Below are positions 1 to 8,811 of a stretch of 17,802 nt of DNA, one piece after another. The notes below the pieces were generated by a model that was not told the DNA's origin, made no database searches, and saw only the letters and a list, made by a program, of their open reading frames with translations. This stretch comes from Chrysochromulina parva (Eukaryota > Haptophyta > Prymnesiales > Chrysochromulinaceae). How positions within the stretch are numbered: the first letter of the stretch is position 1; every line of letters begins with the position of its first letter. The stretch covers positions 1 to 17,802 of the forward strand of contig PJAB01001052.1 in the NCBI GenBank assembly GCA_002887195.1, written 5' to 3'. The translations under genes and the position numbers were made by a program.

Positions 1-120
1 AGATGGCACTCAGATGGCACTCAGATGGCACTCAGATGGCACTCAGATGGCACTCAGATGGCACTCAGATGGCACTCAGATGGCACTCAGATGGCACTCA
101 GATGGCACTCAGATGGCACT
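1..120. repeat. 11-bp minisatellite inside an intron
   Basis: About eleven head-to-tail copies of an 11-bp unit (cagatggcact), nearly perfect, running off the left edge. Because 11 is not a multiple of 3, all three plus-strand frames stay open and encode the same peptide repeat; these are not genes. On the minus strand, the sense strand of the flanking gene, the unit reads ctgagtgccat. The array lies 3' of the splice donor at 169-168, so it is intronic in the gene at 1-2399. Degenerate units continue to about 160. Confidence 0.95.
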
Positions 121-2399
121 GGAAATCAGACTCTCTCAGACTCACTCAGAAGCACTCAGAGGTGCTCACCTCCTCAATGCGATCGAGCATCCACTCAATC
201 TGCACAATCTGGTTAGTCTCCATCGGCGTGTATCTCGCGTTTTTACTGCCGAGCAGCAAGCAGTCCATGTCGCTCGCTACCTGATAAGGGAGGTCATCAG
301 AGGTCATCCGAGATACCAATCAGACCCAATCACATCACGCGGCTTCGCTATCGCTCGCTACCGGTCGCATCTGATCAGAGCCAATCAGAGCCAATCAGAG
401 CCTATCAGAGCCTATCAGAGCCTATCAGAGCCAATCAGCGCGCGGGCTCTGGTGACCCAATCAGCAATCAGCGCGGCTCCGGTGACCCAATCAGCGCGGC
501 TCGCTACCGGTCGCATCTGATCTTCCTCGTGCGCCATCAGCAGCCCTCGAGGGTTGAGCGGTCTCATCGTATCATATTGCCAGATGACCGACGGCGGCGT
601 CGCGCTTGTGTCGGTGACTGCTTTCAGGTTCAGGTCCATCAAGCTGGGCTCGCTCGCGCGTCCCGTGTCGCCGAAGCCACCTGCATCATGCCCAATGTCC
701 TTTCGGATCACGTAGGTTTCCCACAGCAATCTTGCGGGCATCTCGAGCCCGAAGCACTCAGTGGTGTCGGCAAACTTGTCGATGTTCTCCATGAGGCTCG
801 TGACTCGCTCTTCCTCCTCCTCTTCCTCCTCCTCCTGGTCGCCACTGGCCATCTTGCCTGTCATCATCTCGAGAAACTCAGGAAACTGCAGTTGAGAGAG
901 TCGAGAACTTTCGAGATCAGTCGATATTGCAGATTGCAGTTCAGAGAGTCGAGAGATCAGTCGAGATCAAGTTGAGAGAGTCGAGATCTTTCGAGATCAG
1001 TCGATATTGCAGTTGAGAGAGTCGAGAGATCAGTCGAGATCAAGTTGAGAGAGTCGAGAACTGTCGAGATCAGTCGAGATCCCGCAGCACTGGTGGGGTT
1101 TTCCGGCCGAGTGACGGCCTGAGGGGGCTGCCGCACCTCGATGATCCCCGAACCATCGGCGTCGACGTCGGAGATCATCTCGAGCAGCTCCTCCTTCTCG
1201 ACCTCGAAGCCGAGGGCACGCATTGCTATCTCGAGCTCGCGGTAGTCGATCGAGCCAGAGTGGTCGTCATCGAAGAGGTTGAACACATCGCGAAGCTCTT
1301 CGATCTGCTCTTCCGAAAGCCCTTGCTTCTTTGGCTTCTTGGCCTTGCGCGATGCTGGAGTGCGACGCACCTCTCGCGCTTCGCCATCTCGGGCGCCGTC
1401 TCGGTCGGCGTACAGCTCAGTCCCGGGTGGTGACATGTGCCATTCGGCTGCCTGGCAAGCTGCTTGGAAATCAAAGTCCAGATCCTTGAGCGTGCCTTCC
1501 GTAAAGGCTTTCAGCTGACGGCGCGCCTTGCGACTGACGCGCAGCATCTCCTCTTCCACACGTCGTAATTCCTCAAGAGCAGTGGCGCGTGACTCCTAGT
1601 GAACGGTCGGAGATTCGGCAGGAGAGGGGTACCAGTCAGGAGACATCCGGAGACATCCGGTGCAATCAGAGGTCATCGGTGGCAATCAGAGGTCATCAGT
1701 GGCAATCAGAGGTCATCTGAGGTACTGAGAGCAGTAGAGGTCATCAGAGGTCATCATCAGAGGTCGTCGTCAGAGGTCATCAGTAAGTACCCGGTTCCGG
1801 TAAAAGACTCGGCAGCGTTGGTCCGCAGTCATAGTCACCACGCGCCGCTTGTGAGCTTCTTCCGAGATCTGCAGAAACGGCACGAAGCCCGCCAGCAGCC
1901 CCTTGCGCGCGCTCTTGCCCTTGATGCTTAGCGCCTTGCCCTTCGCTCTCCCCGTCATCATCATGTAGAGCGCCTCGCGGCCCGTCGGGCGAAAAACGCC
2001 AAACCAATGCGAGTCGTCGGGGTCCTCAAGACGGCTGCGCCGCGCGAGTCCCTTGGCACGCAGGTAGCCGAACGGCCCGCGTGAATCGCCGGGGCCCAAA
2101 AAGTCGCAGACCAGCTGACGCGGGTCCCTTTTCACAAAGTTGCCCAGTCCCCTTTTCAAGATTGCTAGCCGCTCCGCCCTCGTTCGATCCTTGAAGGCCA
2201 CGTTCTGCGGCATTTGGTCCTTTGCCACCAATCGCAACGGAGTGGTCTCGATGGGCTTTGGCCGTTTTCGGATGCCGAAGCAACCGAAATCGCCGAATTC
2301 GAGGAGGAATGCAAAGTCGCGCGGCTCAGCTACTGCAGTGGTGACAAGCTGCATCGCAGGTGAGCGATAGCCCGGTGAAAAGCTAATGGATGGCGGCAT
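1..2399 (-). CDS. Class II adenylyl cyclase-like domain protein with inserted centrin-type EF-hands (3' partial)
   Basis: Spliced model: exons 2399-1791, 1595-1137, 885-508 and 280-170, continuing past the left edge; every junction is phase 0 with GT-AG ends. Residues 160-167 (KGKSARKG) followed by GFVPF resemble the lysine motif of class II (CyaA/edema-factor fold) adenylyl cyclases, and residues 483-489 (VASDMDC) contain a DxD pair like that family's metal-binding aspartates. From family knowledge these would bind ATP and Mg and make cAMP; activity is inferred, because the catalytic histidine region lies outside the window. Between the motifs, residues 296-370 form a centrin-like EF-hand pair with loops at 312-323 and 348-359, both with complete ligand positions; intron 2 splits the second loop. 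A basic stretch precedes the pair and a Glu run follows it. No signal peptide or membrane segment is seen. ATG 2399 is the first Met of the open frame. This is an algal gene, not a toxin. Alternative: an inactive member of the fold. Confidence 0.65.
353..522. repeat. 24-bp direct duplication spanning an exon-intron boundary
   Basis: A 24-bp segment at 499-522 covers the exon 3 end and splice donor (CCG|GTAGCG in sense). It recurs identically inside the intron at 353-376, in the same orientation. A 9-bp part (gctcgctac) recurs again at 272-280, exactly at the start of exon 4, so the intron has GTAGCGAGC at both ends. See findings. Confidence 0.85.
371..438. repeat. 10-bp minisatellite in intron 3 of the cyclase-like gene
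   Basis: Six to seven tandem 10-bp units of the form ccaatcagag or cctatcagag. In the sense (minus) orientation they read ctctgattgg or ctctgatagg, each with a CTGAT core. The array is the middle of the 227-bp intron 507-281. Looser copies of related units extend to about 300 and 480. Confidence 0.9.
886..1080. repeat. Higher-order minisatellite in intron 2 of the cyclase-like gene
   Basis: Short units (gttgagagagtcgaga, ttcgagatcagtcgat, attgcag) are arranged in longer blocks that recur at about 891, 971, 1011 and 1044. In sense they give CGACTGATCTCGA and CTCTCTCAACTGCAG; the last copy forms the actual acceptor of the intron 1136-886. The repeat therefore contains many possible acceptor-like AG sites. 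Confidence 0.85.
1630..1785. repeat. 10/20-bp minisatellite in intron 1 of the cyclase-like gene
   Basis: Tandem units of aggtcatcag and tggcaatcag type, with variants such as agacatccgg, fill most of the 195-bp intron 1790-1596. In sense they read ctgatgacct and ctgattgcca. Confidence 0.9.
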
Positions 2400-2973
2400 G
2401 GCGCGCGAGTCCACGGGGCCGCCGGACGACGTCGATTTGGGAAATGAAAGAGGTTGCAGAGAGACGCGGCCTCTATTTATCAGGTCTTAAAAGAAACATG
2501 TTATTAACATAATGAGACCAGTTTCCTAAATGGTAAGATAAGCAAAACAAAACATTCCATCGCCCACCGGCTCCTCACTCCTCTGGACCTCTGCTGGCCC
2601 CTGCCGTCGGCAGTGCGTCGGCTCCGTTACAAGCTCCCCGTTAGCGCCATTCGATAGTCTCCGCCTTCAGCGCCATCGCATCTGCCACAGCCCGCTTCCA
2701 TCACCGATTACCGTCTGTTTCGCTGCCACCGGTTCCACTGCCATCGGCTCTCGGCTCTGAGCTCAGCAGTCAGCTGACCGCCGCGAGGGATCTACATGAC
2801 GATACAACCGTGCGAGGGTACGTTCACCGGCTTCGCCACTCGGTTAATTCGACTAAGATTAACCCAAGGATATAACCCAAGTTGGATCCGGCAACCGCAC
2901 GCGCGTCGGCCGTCGCACCTCCGTCCCGACCGAGACGCGAACAGTCTCCAACCTCTCTACCGCACTTCTCTTC
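2400..2973. other. Intergenic region between EME1-like 3' end and cyclase-like gene
   Basis: No supported gene. It should hold the 3' UTR of the gene at 2974-4011 and the 5' region of the gene at 1-2399. A distinctly AT-rich patch (about 2471-2560) contrasts with the surroundings and contains a 13-bp palindrome at 2498-2510 (ATGTTA-T-TAACAT). A plus-strand open frame at 2796-3254 has no recognisable features and overlaps the EME1-like gene. Confidence 0.6.
2471..2480 (-). promoter_or_regulatory. Possible TATA-like element of the cyclase-like gene
   Basis: On the minus strand this reads ataaatagag, about 75 bp upstream of the ATG at 2399, in the only AT-rich patch of the upstream region. Position and composition suit a TATA box, but promoter rules for this organism are unknown to me. 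Confidence 0.25.
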
Positions 2974-4011
2974 CTAGCCCACGCACCGTTCGGCGGCCTC
3001 CTCTTTGGTCGCGAGCAGCACGCGGTAGAGGCGGCGGCTCCGCGCGGGCCCGAGGCGCTTGGCGCCCACGCGCACATCCTGCAGCCCGCCTTCGCCCGCA
3101 CGCAACAGGTGATTGTGCAATCGGCGCAGCGACGGATACTGCTGGGCCACTGCCACCGCCGCCGTCTCAGGTAGCAGTTGGCACAGCGCGCCATGCCAGC
3201 TCTGCTGCAGGCTGCGAGGCACCCCCTTGTTGTGAAGTACATCGTGCGACGTGAGCCCCGCGAGGAAGGCGGCGCCGAGGGAGCCGCCGAGGGAGGGTCG
3301 GCCGGCGGGCGCCGTGCCGCCGGCGCCCGCGCCGCTTGGTCCGCCGCTCGCTTCTTGGAGGACGAGAGTGTACTTGGCGAGCAGCTCAGAGAGCTCGCGG
3401 TCGTTGAGGAGGCGGCGTGCGCTCATGCCCACCTCGAGTTGGGCGGTGCTGAGGGCGAGCTCGAGGCCGGGCACGGCGCGACCGCACACGACCAGCGAGA
3501 GTGCGCACCCCGGTGCCCACGCCTCCGCTTGCGCCCGCACGCGCCCGAGCGTCGGCACGAGCGTGCCCGCACCCGAGGCGCGCACCACCTCGGTGCTCGT
3601 CCACACGAGCACGAGCCGCGGCAGCGTGTGCAAGGCGGCGGCGGAGGAGCCGTCGCCACGAACCCAGTGGACCGAGTGTGCTGGCAGCGCCGCGTTCTCG
3701 CGAACAGAATACGCGCATCCGGCCGCGGCGAGGCACCCCTCGAGTGCGGGGTGTCTCGCGGTGAGAGAATCGTGAAGGATGGTCATGAGCGGCTGCCCCG
3801 CGGTGGCAGGCGCAGGCGGTGCGGCCGGCGCAGCCGGTGGCGCAGCAGGAGCCGGACGATGCGGAGCTAGAGGCTGAGGCGGTAGAGTCGGCGGCGCCGC
3901 AGCTGGCGACGAGAGGGTCGTGGGCGCGGGGTACACCTGGTCCGTGCGGTTGTCGTTGGTGGGCGCGTCGTCGTCCTCGGAGCAGGATGGGCTCTCCCAA
4001 GCAAAAGCCAT
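2974..4011 (-). CDS. EME1: EME1-like non-catalytic subunit of the MUS81 structure-specific endonuclease
   Basis: A 345-residue single-exon frame with ATG at 4011 (context aaaATGG) and a TAG stop. Residues 1-30 are acidic, 30-75 are Pro/Ala-rich and probably disordered, 75-220 look like an ERCC4-type nuclease fold, and 275-335 form a tandem helix-hairpin-helix segment with QYPSLRRL and LGPARSRRLYR, as in the C-terminus of EME1 proteins. No GDxnERKxxxD catalytic motif is present, which fits EME1 and not MUS81. By family knowledge it pairs with MUS81 in the nucleus to cut branched recombination and replication intermediates. It is divergently transcribed from the UBE2O-like gene with 196 bp between the ATGs. 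It is shorter than animal EME1, with the loss mainly at the N-terminus, and a stretch at 222-245 is Gly/Ala low complexity. The family call rests mainly on the C-terminal domain. Confidence 0.72.
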   Translation of the reverse strand: MAFAWESPSCSEDDDAPTNDNRTDQVYPAPTTLSSPAAAPPTLPPQPLAPHRPAPAAPPAAPAAPPAPATAGQPLMTILHDSLTARHPALEGCLAAAGCAYSVRENAALPAHSVHWVRGDGSSAAALHTLPRLVLVWTSTEVVRASGAGTLVPTLGRVRAQAEAWAPGCALSLVVCGRAVPGLELALSTAQLEVGMSARRLLNDRELSELLAKYTLVLQEASGGPSGAGAGGTAPAGRPSLGGSLGAAFLAGLTSHDVLHNKGVPRSLQQSWHGALCQLLPETAAVAVAQQYPSLRRLHNHLLRAGEGGLQDVRVGAKRLGPARSRRLYRVLLATKEEAAERCVG

Positions 4012-4207
4012 TTTGAAGGTGTGATTGGGGAGCTGTGGCTATGTTCACACCCCTTTTCTACTCACCCAGATTTCGATCGACGTAGATCAGACTAACTTTG
4101 GGAAGAGGCGCGATTCCGTCAGCGCCGAGGCCTCGCCGCCTCTTTTGCCGCAGCGCCTGCCTGCGCAAGACGACTATTATCAGCCCTGATCCAGTTGAGC
4201 CCGATCG
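4012..4207. promoter_or_regulatory. Short divergent promoter region
   Basis: Only 196 bp separate the start codons of the minus-strand EME1-like gene and the plus-strand UBE2O-like gene, so the two must share or overlap their promoters. No clear TATA box is visible. A CCAAT-like pentamer on the minus strand at about 4022-4028 is too close to the EME1 ATG to count as evidence. Confidence 0.5.
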
Positions 4208-7200
4208 ATGAACACAACTCAGCGCCGCCGTCCCCAGGCCATCTTTACGGACGACCTGGTGCAGCCTCTCGAAGGTGAGCGTGCACGCCTCCTGGGACCA
4301 CCCGATGCTGCCTTCACTCCATCAACGCTCCCCTCCCCTCTCCCCTCTGCACGCAGGCACCATTGACGACATCGGCATCGTCGAGCGCGCGCCCAACAGC
4401 AGTGACGAGGAGAGTGGGCCGGACGACGACGACGACATCGACGACGACGACGACATCGACGACGACGAGGAGCGGCCACGCCGCAAGCTTCCGCCGGGCG
4501 CGGTCAAGGTGCGCTGGAGCCGTCGTGAGGACGTGCGCACCGAGTACACGGAGAACCTGCGGCTCGTCGACCGCGTCTTCCTGCTTGGCGACATCGTTGC
4601 GAGCGCAGCCGACCAGATCGGGCAGACGGGCGTCGTGGTCGGCATGCGCATGTTCTGCGACGTGCGGCGCTCGGACGGCACCATCCTGCGCCGTGTGCCG
4701 ACGCCGGTGCTGCAGCCGCTGGCGGTGTGCCGGCCGGGCGCGCTCATCGTGCACACCGTGTGCCACTGGCTCGGGCGCATCGACGAGGTCTACGACAACG
4801 TGCACCTCGCATTCGACGACGGCAGCGCATGCAAGGTGATGCGCACTGGGGCCAACACCCTCAACGTGCACTCGCCCACGATGGACGAGCAGACGTGGTT
4901 CTGGCCAGGGATGCGCGTCTCGGCGACGCGCGAGGTGCTCCGGCGCGCCAAGTGGACCAAGGGCTCGTACCGCAGCGGCTACGTCGGCCAGGAGGCCACT
5001 GTGACACGCGTGCAGGCGGCGCAGGCCCTAGTACGCTGGCTCGCGGCGGCGCCCGTGGATGGGCACGATCGGCTCGAGCACGCGTCCATCCAGCCGCCAC
5101 CTGACATTCAACGCCCCTCGCACCTGCTCGAGCTCCAGCACCACCACGCGCGCACGTGCTGGCGACTGGGCGAGCACGCCACCATCGCACCGGACGAGGT
5201 AGAGAGGCTGCTGCTCAAGGCGGCCACCGCCGCCGGAGCTGAGGAGGACAATCAGCAGAATGGCAGCACCGGTGCGGCCCCCGCGGGCGCCGCCGCCGCC
5301 ACCGGCTCAGGCGGCGGCAAGAAGCAACGCAAGGAGAAGAAGCGCGTTCAAGCCATCGAGAGTTGCGTCGAGGTGCTCGCATGCCATACGCGGGTGGACG
5401 TGCTCTGGCAGGACGGCACGCGCGACACGGACGGTGAGGCGACGGTGTACGCGCCCGCCAAGCACGTCGACGGCTACTACGAGTTCTGGCCGCAGGACTT
5501 AGTCGTGGGCAAGTCACCCACGGCCGCGCCCGCGGACCGACGCGGCGAGATGCCACCAGTGGGTGTGGTCGAGAGCGTCAACCATGAGCAGCGTATCTGC
5601 GTCGTGACGTGGCGCGGCGCTGAGGCGGGCGCGGATGGCACGCCCGGGCACGCCGCCAAGCGCGAGGTCGTGCCCGTCTACGAACTCTCGCCCCATCCCG
5701 ACTTTAGCTTCAAAGTGGGAGATGTGGTGCTGCGGCTTGGGCGCGAGGCGGCGTCGACGCTGCATAGCGCCGCGGCCGAAGGCAACGGACCGACCGCCGC
5801 CGGCGCGAGCGGCGGGGCCGGCGCCGACGCTAGCGGCGCCGGCCCCGCCGATGACGTCGATGACGTCGATAACGACGACGACGTCGGTGCCGGCGGCGCG
5901 GTCGGTGCCGGCGACGACGAGGTCGGTGCCGGCGGCGCCGACTTGGAGCTCGCGCGGAGCAGCCTGCGCTACATCGGCGAGGTGGTGACGGTGGGCACAT
6001 TGCTCACTGTGCGTTGGATGGACGGTACGCTCGGCACGGTGAAGCCGGAGGAGGCGTACCTCGTCAACACCGAAGAGGAGGATGAGCAGCCGCCCGAGGA
6101 GGACGAGGGCTCGCATGATGACGAGGGGGACCCTGCCTATGCGTACGACGATGACGAAGCTTCGGAAGCGATCGAAGCCGATCGCGTGCCGGTGGCTCGT
6201 CGAGCTCGCGCGCGTGGTTCTGACGACGAAGGGGATGGCGACTCCTCGGGCTGGGAAACGGTCGACGATGACGCGGACGAGGATGACGTCGTCGACGACG
6301 AGACAGGCGAGGAGGACGAGGGAGGTGTCCCTGCGGCCGCTGCCGCCACGGCGCGCAGCGCGCCAGCGGCCGGCGACAGGGCGGAGCCCATGCAGGTCAC
6401 GGCCGCGGCGCCCAGCGACGCCGAGGACGCCTCCTCTGGGAGATCGAACCCAAGGGACGCGGAGCCTGCTGCGGAGGGGGCCGCGGCAGAGGGCACCGGC
6501 GCCGAGGCGGCGCCAGGCCCGATCTCGACTGTGATCTCGACTGCGCATACACAGGGGTTGTACTACTCGGAGGCGGACGAAGAGGGCGAGGAGTCTTTTG
6601 CTTCGGCCGAGGACGAGGAGGAGCCGGAGCAAGATGCCCAGGCTGCCGAGGCGGAGGACGCGCGCGAGCGCGCCGCCCGCGCCGCCGTGCAGGCGATGGT
6701 CACGGCCGAGGCGGCGGCCGCCCGGAGTGCTGAGGAGCGCGCCGCCATCGCGGCGTACGCCGAGCACGACCATTTTTGGGTTGACGAATCCGAGGCGCCG
6801 TGGAGCTGGCACCACTACTACCACCCGCCGGGCGCCTCCGCCTCGTCCTCCTCCTCCGCCGCCGCCGCGCCGCCGCCGCCGCTGGTCCTGCCGCCCAAGT
6901 TTGCCAAGACGGCACAGAAGCAGTGGCGGCTGCTGCAGGCGGGGCTGCCCGAGGGCATTTACGTGGTCGCTTGCTCGGGGCGAGTGGACCTGATGAGCGT
7001 GCTCATCACCGGCCCGCCGGGCACGCCATACCAGGACGCCGTCTTCATCTTCGACGTGCAGCTGCCCCCCGAGTTTCCCCAGCAGCCCCCCCTCGTGCAC
7101 TATCTCTCGCACGGGCAGCGCATCAACCCGAACTTGTACGAGAACGGCAAGGTTTGCCTCTCGCTCCTCGGAACTTGGACGGGGCATCAATCGTGTGAGC

Positions 7201-8000
7201 TGTGGAACCCGGACACGTCGACCGTGCTCCAGATCCTTCTGTCCATCCAGGCGCTCGTGCTGTGCGAGATGCCCTACTTCAACGAGGCAGGCTACGACAA
7301 GCAGCTGGGTACCGTCGAGGGAGCCCACCATGCGCGTAGGTATAACGAGGGCGCGCTGCTGCTCACCATCAAGGCGATGACCACCACGCTGCAGCACCTC
7401 TCGCCCCCGTTTGAGCGCCTCACCCGCCTCCATTTCCGCACCGTGCGGCGGCGGGTCCTCGAGAGGCTCCACACCCTTCTCAAGCTCAAGCCACCCGACG
7501 AGGAACCGCCGCAGCCGCAGCTGCAGCTGCAGCCGCCGCTGCCACCGCCACCGCTACTGCCACCGCAGCCGTCCGCCGCGGGCACCTCGGGCGCTGTCGC
7601 GAGCAGAACGCCGGGCACGAGCAAAGCACCTGCCGTGGCGACGCCCGCGACAGCGCCCGAGTCGACGCCCGCGACAGCGCCGACGCACGCTTCTGAGGGC
7701 AGTGCCGCCGCCGCGCCCATTCGCACGGGACGTGGTACGGGTGCTGGTGGCGCGGGTGGCAAAGAGGCTCTCCCAGCTGCGACGACGGGCCCCGTGGCGG
7801 AGGCACAGCTGTGCGGCATTCTCAATGATATGCCCTCCCTCGGGTTCCTACACTCGCTGGCGCGTCAGATGGCTGCGCTTACAACCGCCTTTGACGAAAT
7901 CGAGCTCGACGACGAGTGCACGCCCGCTGCCTCTGCCGCAGCCGCCTGCAGCAGCAGCACCAGCGACGCCGGCGCACCCGCGCAGACCGAGGCATTATGA
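4208..8000 (+). CDS. UBE2O: UBE2O-like E2/E3 hybrid ubiquitin-conjugating enzyme
   Basis: Two exons, 4208-4274 and 4357-8000, joined in frame across an 82-bp GT-AG intron (gtgagc ... cacgcag after a pyrimidine tract), give 1236 residues, close to the usual size of UBE2O. The ATG at 4208 opens exon 1. Residues 40-65 form an Asp tract; 100-130, 474-485 and 560-590 look like small KOW/SH3-like beta modules (GDIVAS, VGDVVLRL, VRWMDGTLGTV); 600-860 are acidic and Ala-rich. Residues 870-1040 form the UBC fold, with Cys956 in NGKVCLSLLGTW as the catalytic cysteine. The C-terminal tail is Pro/Gln-rich. By family knowledge UBE2O acts without a separate E3 and ubiquitinates orphan, basic-patch-exposing proteins. 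A minisatellite-like tract at about 6523-6554 lies inside the coding frame (see findings). Confidence 0.9.
4275..4356 (+). other. Conventional 82-bp intron of the UBE2O-like gene
   Basis: GTGAGC donor directly after GAAG, a long C/T tract (4330-4349) and a cacgcag acceptor. Removing it links MNTTQRRRP... to the TIDDIG... frame (phase 1). Unlike most other introns here it carries no minisatellite and no flanking duplication. Confidence 0.85.
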
Positions 8001-8811
8001 GTATCCACTTACTGACAGAGCGCCTGTGACAGAGCGCCTGTGACCGCGCGCGTCTTTGCTCCACAGTCGGACGTGCGCGAGCGGCGCGGAGCTGTGAGAA
8101 CAACTCACGGCGGGCTGCAAGCTCTGGCGCCTCTCGCGCTGGGCCCCGTTGAGAGGGGCTTTGGCGCTTTGATGGCGCCGTAGGTCGTTTGATTGTTTTT
8201 CAGTAGAGGGCGCGCCGCCTACGCGATACAGTACACACGCGCTCGCGCTGAGTTTTTTATTTTTTACGTTACGCCCCGCTCTGTCCATACTCCATAGCGA
8301 TGGCAAGGTGAGCATCTAGCGGTAGCGGAGCGCTCTCCCGCTGCCGGCGCGAGCGTCTTCGCTCGCGTGCCGCGCGGCACGCCGGGCGGCGCGGGGGCCG
8401 CTCGTCGCGTCGACGCGCCCCCGGGCCGGGCCGATGGCCCCCGGATCGGCGAAGCTCTCGAGGACGCCCGGGGGCCCCCTTTAAACTACCTAACTTTCAT
8501 AGGTAGTCAAGGGGAGCGGAGTAAGAAGTCGATACAAGGAACACACTCACTTTCAGTACTCAAATGAGAGTCGAGCAAAAACTCCTTTTCCAATCTTGTT
8601 CCGCACAGTCGAAGGCTTTGAACGTCGAACCAGGTTCGTCGCGGCGCTCATTCCCGACCTCGAGGCACCTTGGTCGTAGGTCGTAGGGTTCGGGTCAAGG
8701 TTAGGGTTACTCATAGCGATGCATGCAGGCCACCAGATGGGCAGTGGCTCACTTTCGTCCGTTTGGGGCAGGGGGCAGGGTAGGGCAGGAGGCCATTCCG
8801 GTTCCGCAATT
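8001..8811. other. Intergenic region (convergent UBE2O-like and zinc-finger genes)
   Basis: No coding sequence is supported. A 15-bp tandem pair around tgacagagcgcctg (8014-8045) directly follows the stop codon. T-rich tracts at 8252-8266 may mark the UBE2O-like 3' end. A hairpin-rich block follows (8318-8525, listed separately). Near the zinc-finger gene, gggcagggt..ccattccggttccgc occurs twice (about 8775-8806 and 8841-8866); the second copy encodes part of that protein's C-terminus. Confidence 0.6.
8318..8525. other. Hairpin-rich block of unknown nature
   Basis: Several inverted repeats lie in a row: ggtagcgg/ccgctgcc; a perfect 7-bp stem gcgagcg-tctt-cgctcgc; a 14-bp perfect palindrome gtgccgcgcggcac; ccgat...atcgg; and an A/T-containing stem with ccccttt..actacct pairing to aggtagt..aagggg around an aactttcat loop (about 8479-8513). 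I do not recognise a known snRNA, rRNA or tRNA. It could be a structured RNA, a transcript-end structure or a small non-autonomous element. Confidence 0.35.

Noticed and set aside
3..520. Three overlapping plus-strand open frames with repeated [11 protein letters not shown] peptide
   Set aside because: They arise from the 11-bp tandem repeat, open in every frame; the minus strand carries the spliced gene here.
361..520. CRISPR-like repeat array
   Set aside because: Units are contiguous and lack unique spacers, inside a eukaryotic intron.
2498..2510. 13-bp palindrome as an operator site
   Set aside because: A single AT-rich palindrome in an AT-rich patch of a eukaryotic intergenic region; chance is an adequate explanation.
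3178..3870. Plus-strand frames (up to 230 codons) opposite the EME1-like gene
   Set aside because: Arg/Ala/Gly-rich shadows with no motif; the minus strand has the recognisable helix-hairpin-helix domain.
5514..7472. 652-codon open frame on the minus strand
   Set aside because: It is antisense to the UBE2O-like exon, which has a full UBC domain; long antisense frames are expected in such GC-rich coding DNA, and this one shows only Arg/Gly/Val low complexity.
8690..8712. Telomere-like ggttagggtta
   Set aside because: Only about one and a half units; no array.
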